From the IMG/VR virus record IMGVR_UViG_3300045971_000855, positions 1 through 30,747 of that record: a stretch of DNA of 30,747 bases. One strand, given 5' to 3'. Position numbers and translations under genes: made by a program. Below the pieces are notes generated by a model. The model was not told where the DNA came from. It did not search any database and was given only the letters and a program-made list of their open reading frames with translations. The DNA is from a virus. This document shows, one piece after another, positions 1-5,872 of this stretch. The stretch's first letter is position 1. The number at the start of each line of letters is the position of its first letter.

Positions 1-1097
1 AACCACATTTCAGTATTAGCTAGTGCTCTATCAAGTGGAAGCCAGAATGCTTGTTCTGTTTCCACTATTTCTTTTCCATTTGCTTCATGTTCAGGAACAT
101 TTTGTCCTTTAACTTTAGGCAATGGTTTTGTATCATCAAGCTTGAACAGATATGCAACTGTGATAGTACGACCACGAGCTGAACGATCTGGCTTATCAAA
201 AATTTCTTTACTTACGATTGAACCTTTTAACATTGATTTTGTTATCTCTAAGGATTTTTTACCTTCTGTTAAACGAATACCGGTTTCTTCCATTAGTTCT
301 CTTATCGCAGCATTTTCAATTGTTTCAGTTTGGTCAACGAATCCACCAGGGAGAGCCCATAAACCTTTACCAGGTTCTGCACCACGTTTAACAACCAGTA
401 CATGTCCAGACTGGATAACAACAGCATCCGCGGTATTGAATGATGGTGCGTAAGGAGCTACAGACCAAGCTTTTTTGTATGACTGAATAAATTGATATTC
501 ACGACGAAGAATATTTAGGCCACCGGAACTAGCAAAGCATTGCAAGAATAATTTTGTAGTTGTTGGAATCTTCCAAAGCAGATCATCAAAATCTTTATTT
601 GTTATTTCGCTTGAATATAAAACTTCACGTACACTTGTTGCTGAAATAGCACCTTCTGTATGATCATGTTCATCAACAAGATTTAATTCCCATTGAGGAA
701 ATGCTTTTAGATACCAAGTTGATTGATCACGGTCAGAACCGGTCAAGGCAATTTTATATTTGCCAGAAGGTCCAAAGGTTAAGATACATTCATTACGAAC
801 TGTTTCTTGAACTTCCTTAATCCATGTATCATCTGAATATGGATGATCATAAAGTGGTAATATAGAAATTTTAGTTCTTGTATACGGACTACCGACAGTA
901 GCCACATAATCATTGATCATTCGCTTACGTTCTTCGAATGAGAATGGATTTTTAAGGCTGCGCGCTTGTCCAGAAGAACCAACAAGCACGATAACGTGAT
1001 CAGAAGTTTCTAATGCTCGGCTAAGAACATGACAGTGACCTAAATGAAATGGATTGAATCTGCCAATGTAGACAGTTACTTGTTTTTGAATTGCCAT
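1..1097 (-). CDS. nadM: Bifunctional NMN adenylyltransferase / Nudix hydrolase (C-terminus beyond window)
   Basis: This protein should make NAD+ from NMN and ATP in the cytoplasm and hydrolyse an ADP-ribose-type nucleotide. Residues 12-21 read GRFNPFHLGH, the nucleotidyltransferase HxGH signature, and residues 151-158 read ISATSVRE, the second NMNAT motif. Residues 251-274 form a complete Nudix box (GG, E at +6, REL-EE-TG). The N-terminal NMNAT plus C-terminal Nudix arrangement is known from bacteria and from large phages such as KVP40. The frame is open at position 3, so the last residues are missing. I chose the ATG at 1097 because AGGAG lies 7 nt upstream; an in-frame ATG 11 codons earlier has no ribosome site. 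Likely role: NAD salvage during infection. Confidence 0.93.
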   Translation of the reverse strand, partial: MAIQKQVTVYIGRFNPFHLGHCHVLSRALETSDHVIVLVGSSGQARSLKNPFSFEERKRMINDYVATVGSPYTRTKISILPLYDHPYSDDTWIKEVQETVRNECILTFGPSGKYKIALTGSDRDQSTWYLKAFPQWELNLVDEHDHTEGAISATSVREVLYSSEITNKDFDDLLWKIPTTTKLFLQCFASSGGLNILRREYQFIQSYKKAWSVAPYAPSFNTADAVVIQSGHVLVVKRGAEPGKGLWALPGGFVDQTETIENAAIRELMEETGIRLTEGKKSLEITKSMLKGSIVSKEIFDKPDRSARGRTITVAYLFKLDDTKPLPKVKGQNVPEHEANGKEIVETEQAFWLPLDRALANTEMW

Positions 1098-1099
1098 AA

Positions 1100-1112
1100 T
1101 CGAGCTCCTCGA
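1100..1112 (-). promoter_or_regulatory. Small hairpin holding the ribosome-binding site of the NMNAT/Nudix gene
   Basis: On the minus strand TCGAG and CTCGA (5 bp) flank the triplet GAG, and the AGGAG ribosome site lies inside this stem-loop, 7 nt before the ATG at 1097. A GGCG/CGCC hairpin lies a little further upstream, and a TATAAT hexamer sits at 1156-1161 without a convincing -35. Sequestration of the ribosome site is possible but unproven. Confidence 0.3.
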
Positions 1113-1173
1113 ATTAGCTGGTTGATACATTTGGCGTCTATCGCCTCTGCATATAATTATATATTAGTTTTTG

Positions 1174-1365
1174 CTAATTTGTGATATTTAATACTGACCT
1201 GATGGTAGCAGCCTGATATTCTAAATCTTGTATCCTATCAGCAGCATCCTCGAGTAAGTCAGCAATTTTATCTGGTAGATTTTCTTGCTCACTTCTACGA
1301 CAGAAAATCTGTCTACGAATGCTAGCACATTCGCGAAGTCTAAACTCGAGAGTTTCTGGTTCCAT
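1174..1365 (-). CDS. Small hypothetical protein, 63 aa
   Basis: Not recognised. The product is highly charged, with arginine-rich stretches around residues 8-25 and a heptad-like C-terminal half (LLEDAADRIQDLEYQ), so a short coiled coil is likely. There is no membrane segment and no signal peptide. The gene begins 5 nt after the stop of the Sm-like gene, so the two are probably co-transcribed. Its ribosome site is weak (AAG only). Small size lowers certainty. Confidence 0.6.
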   Translation of the reverse strand: MEPETLEFRLRECASIRRQIFCRRSEQENLPDKIADLLEDAADRIQDLEYQAATIRSVLNITN

Positions 1366-1370
1366 AATTC

Positions 1371-1730
1371 TTAAGTACTGATTCGTGTGCCGGGAGTAAC
1401 AAGAGCAATGCCGCTTGTTTGTTCCAAATATTGCTTAGTAACATTAGGAGATGGATCAAATGGTGGAATAATTAAAGCTGAAACTGGTAAATTCAATCGT
1501 TCAATTGTTGGATTTGAAAGTGTCCAAGGAATAAATGCTAAACCAATATTACCATTTGGCATAGGTTGAAATTGAAGAATATGTGGTCTACGAACTGTGT
1601 ATCCAGTGATTTCACCTTTTTCTGCCCCACTATTTTTAGTTGCAAAAATCGGATTTCCATAAATTGTATCCGTTACTTCTGCAACGACTTCATCACCACC
1701 AACCATTTTGAATGATTTTACTTCTGACAT
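1371..1730 (-). CDS. Sm-like (LSM-fold) hypothetical phage protein, 119 aa
   Basis: The N-terminus reads like the first Sm strand pair (KMVGGDEVVAEV). Later parts, a proline-rich ILQFQPMPNGNIGLAFIPW followed by a strand pair ending LIIPPFDPSPNV, follow the pattern of small Sm-like proteins common in T4-type phages and cyanophages. The function of that phage family is not established; an Sm fold would suggest RNA or protein assembly. The ATG at 1730 has GGAG 9 nt upstream. It is the first gene of a pair with the 63-aa protein downstream. Family assignment is by pattern only. Confidence 0.6.
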   Translation of the reverse strand: MSEVKSFKMVGGDEVVAEVTDTIYGNPIFATKNSGAEKGEITGYTVRRPHILQFQPMPNGNIGLAFIPWTLSNPTIERLNLPVSALIIPPFDPSPNVTKQYLEQTSGIALVTPGTRIST

Positions 1731-1746
1731 TTTTACTTCTCCAAAT

Positions 1747-2247
1747 TTAAAGGGTTTTTATTTTTACTATATTGCCGGTTACTTGTAAGTCCGGCCAATT
1801 AAAATGCTCGTTAAATACTACATCATCTAAAAACAAAACTTCTGTCTTAACAATTAAATGCGTATATTTAAATTTAAGTCTACACCACAATCTAAAAGAT
1901 TCATGCTTGGACCAAAAAGAAGATGCATCATCGAAAGTTACTGTCCCAGGATTTAATCCCATAACTGAACAACAAGCTGGAATAATATCGTCATCAACAG
2001 TTAAAATATCATTCAACTTAATATCTAATGTAGACTCAATCATTGGTCTGCAACGAAGATTAAATAATGTTTTCTGAGTCTCATCCCAAATAGCAAATGA
2101 AAAAATATGAATGAAATTCGGTTTAAATAATGCGATAAACTTTTTAATTTCTTCAACATTAATCATATTAGTATTATGCCAACCATTAGTGGCTGGTGTT
2201 ATTACTGTATCTTCAAGATCAAGAAATAAATGTTTAATAGTGTCCAT
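1747..2247 (-). CDS. HAD-like hydrolase-fold protein with altered motif I, 166 aa
   Basis: The N-terminus is a hydrophobic strand followed by D10-L-E-D-T14, which resembles HAD motif I (DxDxT), but the second aspartate, the usual acid/base, is Glu12. A strand with IHIFSFAIWD near residues 46-56 could be motif II (Ser), and VLFLDDVVFNEH near residue 137 fits motif IV (DD). This suggests a small HAD phosphatase-like protein acting on an unknown substrate, possibly with reduced activity. The motif at the very N-terminus supports the ATG at 2247. A strong promoter ends only a few bases upstream, so the transcript may have no leader; no ribosome site is visible. Confidence 0.6.
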   Translation of the reverse strand: MDTIKHLFLDLEDTVITPATNGWHNTNMINVEEIKKFIALFKPNFIHIFSFAIWDETQKTLFNLRCRPMIESTLDIKLNDILTVDDDIIPACCSVMGLNPGTVTFDDASSFWSKHESFRLWCRLKFKYTHLIVKTEVLFLDDVVFNEHFNWPDLQVTGNIVKIKTL

Positions 2248-2253
2248 ATGAAT

Positions 2254-2282
2254 ATTATATCACAATGCACGTGTAAAGTAAA
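2254..2282 (-). promoter_or_regulatory. T4-early-type promoter P1
   Basis: On the minus strand the -35 TTTACT (2277-2282, within GTTTACT) and -10 TATAAT (2254-2259) are separated by 17 bp, and TGA precedes the -10 (extended -10). The expected start point falls at about 2246-2248, on the ATG of the HAD-like gene. Confidence 0.85.
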
Positions 2283-2765
2283 CTAGACGTTTAGCAATGT
2301 TTCAGTTTTGTTAACAGTAGCAGGTTTAGATTTGCCTATTCCACAAAGAGTAATTAGTGAAATTGCTGACATCAGTTCTTTAGGTTGACCCAATAAAGGT
2401 TCTTTCTCCTCCTTAGAATCAGAAAAAACCATTCCTATATCAAACGATTTTTGCTCATAAACAATAGATGTTAGATCATCACAATTTAATAATACTTTAG
2501 AAAAGATAGTCTTGCCTGAGACTCCTAATGAGCCATCAAAATTATTAACTCTATCTTCTCTTATCCAAGTTGTAACAGTATTTTTGTTAAATTTAGCTTG
2601 CGATGTATTTAACTGAAGTGTGAGATCATTATCGAAATAGAATGATTCCCATTTACCAATTGGTACTTGATTGTCAACTTGAATCAGAGGATATAAGTAG
2701 CACCCATAATAAATTCCAACAATAAATGCCAAGACATTAATTGAAACAAACTTTAAGGTTTTCAT
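2283..2765 (-). CDS. Membrane-anchored hypothetical protein, 160 aa
   Basis: Not recognised. Residues about 7-28 form one strongly hydrophobic segment after a lysine-containing start, so the protein is probably anchored in the inner membrane with the rest outside the cytoplasm, or is exported. The remainder is polar, with two cysteines (in LLNCDD and TLCGIGK) that could pair. A T4-late-like octamer lies 33 nt upstream of the ATG, suggesting late expression. The gene's 3' end abuts promoter P1, which serves the next gene. Confidence 0.7.
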   Translation of the reverse strand: MKTLKFVSINVLAFIVGIYYGCYLYPLIQVDNQVPIGKWESFYFDNDLTLQLNTSQAKFNKNTVTTWIREDRVNNFDGSLGVSGKTIFSKVLLNCDDLTSIVYEQKSFDIGMVFSDSKEEKEPLLGQPKELMSAISLITLCGIGKSKPATVNKTETLLNV

Positions 2766-2797
2766 TTTAGATCCAGTTAATTAATATTTGATAATGT

Positions 2798-2805
2798 TAT
2801 TTATG
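2798..2805 (-). promoter_or_regulatory. T4-late-like promoter octamer CATAAATA
   Basis: Minus-strand CATAAATA differs from the T4 late consensus TATAAATA at one base. It sits 33 nt before the ATG of the membrane-anchored protein, a spacing typical of late leaders. The downstream position is the main support. Confidence 0.45.
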
Positions 2806-2822
2806 AGTAATATTATGTCCTG

Positions 2823-3404
2823 CTATTTAATAATGTACCAAATAGATCCCGAAGGAGGCAAGATAATATCTTTGTTTACACTCATAGCAAATTCTCTTAC
2901 TACGTTTACAACATTTGGCATCCACCAAGCGAATGTATGTCCACCTAAAATACCACCTGGCTCTAATAATTCCCATGCAGCATTAAATTGTTTAATCATT
3001 TCAGGAAGATCATCAATGCAATCTGTATCCCAATAAATCATGCCAATATTTGTTCTAGCTTGATCAGTTAAATCATCGGGAAAATAACCAATAATAGTTT
3101 CAATACGATCATATTTGTTTGCTACTTCTGTTTTAAAAATATCATAGACACGATTGCTATCAAATTTTGGACCTGTATAGTCTGTCATTCCTGACCACTC
3201 AATTGGGGGATTTGATTCTCTCCATGGATCAATGCAATAAATATTGCAATCATTGCATACTTGTGCTATTACCTGAGTTGTTCTACCTGCAAAAACCCCA
3301 ATTTCTATAATATCTTTTCCAAATGGCTTCAATTTATAAATGCGTTTAACTTGTTCTACTTCATTTGTGTGAAGCCAACCTGGTATATCTCTTCTAAAAA
3401 TCAT
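2823..3404 (-). CDS. Class I SAM-dependent methyltransferase (Methyltransf_24-like), 193 aa
   Basis: The glycine-rich SAM-binding loop appears as IIEIGVFAGRTT after a first beta strand, followed by an acidic strand end (IYCIDPW) as expected for motif II. IGMIYWDTDC and LEPGGILGGH match later Rossmann strands. The combination of G-F-A-G-R-T and 'D-x-W' resembles small methyltransferases often found in phages and in sugar or cephalosporin-hydroxylase-like families; the substrate is unknown. I take the ATG at 3404 because AAGGAG sits 10 nt before it; the TTG at 3413 lies too close to that site. It starts back to back with the plus-strand gene at 3406. Confidence 0.72.
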   Translation of the reverse strand: MIFRRDIPGWLHTNEVEQVKRIYKLKPFGKDIIEIGVFAGRTTQVIAQVCNDCNIYCIDPWRESNPPIEWSGMTDYTGPKFDSNRVYDIFKTEVANKYDRIETIIGYFPDDLTDQARTNIGMIYWDTDCIDDLPEMIKQFNAAWELLEPGGILGGHTFAWWMPNVVNVVREFAMSVNKDIILPPSGSIWYIIK

Positions 3405-3405
3405 A

Positions 3406-4326
3406 ATGTTCAATCTCCTTATTTCATATTTATTATTGCGTAATCACAGAAAATCTATTGAAGCTGCATTTGATTCAAATAGCTTCTTCAATACTAACAT
3501 TGATCTTCCGCTAAATATACCCCAACATGGGAAGCATTTATCCATTATACAAATTTATTGTATCGCATGGATGATAGCAAGAGTTCAAAAAACATTATCC
3601 CTAGGTGATATAAGGGATATGACTTGCTTGCAAAATTTTCATAACCTAGATCAATATAAACAATTAAAAATATTAGCTCATAATAAAAAAATAATTAGCA
3701 TAACAGACATTTTGAATTTACCATATCATCCTAGATATGATTATCCTTCTAAATTTGGATTCCATTTAAAAGAACGAAATAGAATGTTCAATAAAGCAAA
3801 GTGCCTCCACACGAAACATTTAAGTAGAATTAACGCATACTCGGATTTAAGTTGGCCAACAACAAAATCTGTTATGACGTTTGAACTGGATCACTTAGCA
3901 GTATCAAGATGCGAACCTATGTTTGGAATAAATTATGAAGTGTATAAGAAACAAAATGATATTACAAATTGGCCGAAAACATCTAATGAAAATAAAATAA
4001 AATTTGGTTGGATAATATTCTGGGTAGATAGTAATATGTCAGTAAACATATCTGAATTTCAATCGCCAACGGAATCTATTAGTACAACAAAGGCCGGAGT
4101 AAAACACAATTTTATCGAGCCTTTAAATTGGACTGGCTTTATGTTAGAACAATTAATTCAGTATTTTGTATTACGTGGATTTTCAAGATTTTCTATTCCA
4201 ACTTTAGAATATAGAAAAGAAAGTACCACAAGTAAGCATTTGATGGATTCTCATTATAGAGAAATACCAAAGGCATTTGGATTTAAACGAGAAGCAAAAG
4301 AATGGGTATTGGATTTCAATCTTTAG
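3406..4326 (+). CDS. Hypothetical protein on plus strand, 306 aa
   Basis: Not recognised. This is one of only three plus-strand genes. The product is rich in aromatic residues and lysine, with no membrane segment beyond a hydrophobic N-terminus (residues 3-11) and no catalytic motif I can name. The first ATG has no ribosome site and lies one base from the start of the divergent methyltransferase gene, so the start is uncertain; a TTG at 3436 is an alternative, also without a good site. Its end overlaps the convergent gene at 4316 by 11 bp. The length and uninterrupted frame argue that it is real. No promoter is obvious. Confidence 0.65.
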   Translation: MFNLLISYLLLRNHRKSIEAAFDSNSFFNTNIDLPLNIPQHGKHLSIIQIYCIAWMIARVQKTLSLGDIRDMTCLQNFHNLDQYKQLKILAHNKKIISITDILNLPYHPRYDYPSKFGFHLKERNRMFNKAKCLHTKHLSRINAYSDLSWPTTKSVMTFELDHLAVSRCEPMFGINYEVYKKQNDITNWPKTSNENKIKFGWIIFWVDSNMSVNISEFQSPTESISTTKAGVKHNFIEPLNWTGFMLEQLIQYFVLRGFSRFSIPTLEYRKESTTSKHLMDSHYREIPKAFGFKREAKEWVLDFNL

Positions 4327-4579
4327 CCGGTTTATTCTTAATAACAATTCTTCTAGCTTTAGCCTTCTTTATAATGGGTCTAATATCTGGTATTAGTTCT
4401 TTATCCATTAAAACGTTTATGTGTTCTTGTGTGAGTAAGAATTGTTGAGGTGGTATAAAAATACCGAACTTCGTTTTTGCCCACTGCTGAACTGCGGGCA
4501 TATCTACTTTACCAGTATCATCCGAAAACGTATAATAAAGTAATAGTAAATCTAATTCTAGCTTAGTAATATTATTCAT
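4316..4579 (-). CDS. Hypothetical protein, 87 aa
   Basis: Not recognised. The protein has a helical N-terminal half (LELDLLLLYY) and a very basic C-terminus ending in a lysine/arginine cluster (IIKKAKARRIVIKNK), which could contact nucleic acid. The start at 4579 has GGAG 5 nt upstream; a TTG ten codons earlier lies inside the hairpin that ends the tmRNA transcript and is less likely. It follows the tmRNA directly, so read-through from the tmRNA may express it. Confidence 0.65.
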   Translation of the reverse strand: MNNITKLELDLLLLYYTFSDDTGKVDMPAVQQWAKTKFGIFIPPQQFLLTQEHINVLMDKELIPDIRPIIKKAKARRIVIKNKPAKD

Positions 4580-4597
4580 CTTACTCCAATTAAATTG

Positions 4598-4621
4598 AAG
4601 GGACAAGTTGCCCTGTCCCTT
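4598..4621 (-). terminator. Hairpin ending the tmRNA transcript
   Basis: AAGGGACA (4614-4621 on the minus strand) pairs with TGTCCCTT (4598-4605) around an 8-nt loop. The tail TTCAATTTAATT is only moderately T-rich, so this may be a weak terminator or a 3' processing/protecting hairpin. Confidence 0.5.
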
Positions 4622-4785
4622 CTACCGTTCGTTTATAAGGTGGCTAGCCTCACCGAGTGCAGGTTCTTACGCTGCAATCCGGAATTGTGAGTCATTTGCA
4701 TTTACGCTTTTTGCTTGATTTACGGTCATCGCCTACCTAGCGCCAAAATTCTTACTTATTTGCTGATCGATTCCAATTCACCCCC
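4622..4785 (-). ncRNA. tmRNA coding piece (5' half, tag frame, pseudoknot region)
   Basis: It begins with GGGGGTG and a D-loop-like GAATTGGAATCGATC, continues through an AT-rich stretch to the resume codon GCA at 4699-4697, and after the tag holds complementary segments (for example GGTG/CACC around 4630-4650) that could form a pseudoknot. The 3' end is not visible; the hairpin at 4598-4621 follows. Confidence 0.85.
4667..4699 (-). CDS. tmRNA proteolysis tag frame, ANDSQFRIAA
   Basis: Reading from the resume codon GCA (4697-4699) gives A-N-D-S-Q-F-R-I-A-A and then TAA (4667-4669). Known tags begin AND or AN and end in hydrophobic-A-A (E. coli ANDENYALAA), so both the SspB-side N-terminus and the ClpXP-side C-terminus are preserved, with I instead of L before AA. 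Translation starts after a trans jump, so no ATG or ribosome site is expected. Confidence 0.9.
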   Translation of the reverse strand, partial: ANDSQFRIAA

Positions 4786-4862
4786 ATCAGATGTACACTA
4801 AATCAGGTTAGGCTCGTAGGGAGTCAAGTACCCTCAATTGGCTTTTAGAAATAATGTACATT

Positions 4863-4930
4863 TGGTGGAGATGTCGGGGGTCGAACCCGAGTCTCAACAA
4901 CCTTTCTTAATACTAGTTTACGCTGTTTAC
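4863..4930 (-). ncRNA. tmRNA acceptor piece (3' half of tRNA-like domain)
   Basis: It carries the P2 strand (4894-4900), the 5-bp T-stem with T-loop TTCGACC, the acceptor strand CATCTCC, discriminator A (4866) and an encoded CCA (4863-4865). The mature 5' end of this piece is not visible and is set by eye. The upstream gene ends at 4946, so transcription probably enters from it. Confidence 0.85.
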
Positions 4931-4945
4931 TACAAAAACTATTTA

Positions 4946-5764
4946 TTACTCTACTAATAAAACAAGGCTTGCACAAGAGAATCCACATTCTAAAAATTCA
5001 TCAACATTAACTGTAATGATATTATAATTTCTATGATTTAACAGCATCTCTAACTTTCCAGACATACCAGAAGTAATGATATTCATATCAATAGAAATTG
5101 ATTGACATACTAAGTCAAGAGCATCTTCTCGTGAGATAGGAATATGCCTGCCCTCATAAAATTGTTCTATGATATATTGTGAGTGTTCACTGAAGCCTTC
5201 TGGATACCATAATAAATCACCACTCTCTAAAACACACATACATTTATTAAGAGTGTTCAATACTGGGTCAACTAATTCTAACCCCCTAACAATAGTATCA
5301 TAGATATCCAGTGTCTCATCGAGCACTGCTTTATATTCAAATGTGCTTTTAAAGCCAAATCCATACCAAAGAATACTTCCATCTAAATTTAGAATGGCAT
5401 CTTCACTGCCCGAAAAGGAATATTTTTCACGTTCTGCTGGCTTATTATATCCTTGATCTACAGCATATCCTTCTTCTTTCAATTCTTTGACGATATATGT
5501 TTCATATTCACTATCGCTATAAAATGCAGATTGACATGTTAGTATCATATCTTCAATGCTGACACCAGCCTTAGCTATAAAAATAGAACCTGTATCTTTT
5601 AGTGATGTTACTGGGAGAACATTTACATAATTCCCGCAAGATTCTATTGCGTTTCTTAATTCGCTCCACTGTTTGATAGCGTCTACACTAAATAAATATT
5701 GAGCAGGTAACCAATCTTGTTCTTGGGTACGCATTGCTGGAGATGCCATTATGTAATGTTTCAT
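4946..5764 (-). CDS. Amidinotransferase/dimethylargininase-fold protein, apparently without active site, 272 aa
   Basis: The layout follows the dimethylargininase/arginine-deiminase superfamily: MASPAMRT at the start, FSGSEDAILNLDGSILWYGFGFKS (residues 117-140) matching the substrate-loop block (EGxGDAL...LWxGYGFR), LVDPVLNTLNKCMCVL (164-179) matching the block that normally holds the catalytic His (YHLDTCFCPL), LLWYPEGFS (184-192), and DEFLECGFSCASLVLL (255-270) matching the C-terminal block with the catalytic Cys. In this alignment His is replaced by Thr171, the following Asp by Asn173, and the Cys position by Ser266, with a Cys two residues earlier. So the fold is likely kept but hydrolysis is doubtful. 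A late-like octamer lies upstream (5796-5803). The stop is just before the tmRNA. Confidence 0.72.
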   Translation of the reverse strand: MKHYIMASPAMRTQEQDWLPAQYLFSVDAIKQWSELRNAIESCGNYVNVLPVTSLKDTGSIFIAKAGVSIEDMILTCQSAFYSDSEYETYIVKELKEEGYAVDQGYNKPAEREKYSFSGSEDAILNLDGSILWYGFGFKSTFEYKAVLDETLDIYDTIVRGLELVDPVLNTLNKCMCVLESGDLLWYPEGFSEHSQYIIEQFYEGRHIPISREDALDLVCQSISIDMNIITSGMSGKLEMLLNHRNYNIITVNVDEFLECGFSCASLVLLVE

Positions 5765-5795
5765 TTTTATTATTTAATATGATGTTATAATGAAT

Positions 5796-5803
5796 TATTT
5801 ATG
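5796..5803 (-). promoter_or_regulatory. T4-late-like promoter octamer CATAAATA
   Basis: Minus-strand CATAAATA lies 32 nt upstream of the ATG at 5764 and faces the plus-strand late promoter at 5834. One mismatch to TATAAATA. It could drive the amidinotransferase-fold gene and the tmRNA late in infection. Confidence 0.5.
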
Positions 5804-5833
5804 CTCTTTTAAATCAAAAATATTTCCGGCTTC

Positions 5834-5841
5834 TATAAATA
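5834..5841 (+). promoter_or_regulatory. T4-type late promoter TATAAATA
   Basis: A perfect match to the T4 late promoter octamer, used by the gp55 sigma factor with gp33 and the sliding clamp in T4. It lies 32 nt upstream of the ATG at 5873, giving a leader of about 25 nt. Confidence 0.8.
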
Positions 5842-5872
5842 AACAATATCTGTTTACCTTCATGGACATCAA

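Larger units (their letters stand above)
4598..4932 (-). ncRNA. ssrA: Circularly permuted two-piece tmRNA precursor
   Basis: tmRNA rescues stalled ribosomes: it is charged with alanine and supplies a tag reading frame. On the minus strand the acceptor half comes first (T-arm, then CCA at 4863-4865), followed by a 77-nt intervening segment and then the half with the mature 5' end (G at 4785) and the tag. Across the gap GGGGGUG (4779-4785) pairs with CAUCUCC (4867-4873), giving a 7-bp acceptor stem with two G-U pairs. The T-arm is TCGGG-TTCGACC-CCCGA at 4874-4890. UCAGCAA (4760-4766) pairs with UUGUUGA (4894-4900) as a P2-like helix. The D-loop region resembles E. coli tmRNA. This order matches permuted tmRNAs of alphaproteobacteria and cyanobacteria. 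The outer ends are approximate. Confidence 0.92.

Noticed and set aside
142-453. Plus-strand open frame of 103 codons.
   Set aside because: It lies fully antiparallel to the NMNAT/Nudix gene, whose motifs are clear, and has no ribosome site.
3427-3434. AATAAATA on the minus strand as a late promoter of the methyltransferase gene.
   Set aside because: One mismatch in very AT-rich sequence and an unusually short 23-nt distance; kept only as a possibility.
4863-4930. A stand-alone tRNA gene based on the T-arm and CCA.
   Set aside because: There is no D-arm or anticodon arm upstream at tRNA distance; the partner strand lies downstream at 4779-4785, and a tag frame follows, so the tmRNA reading is better.
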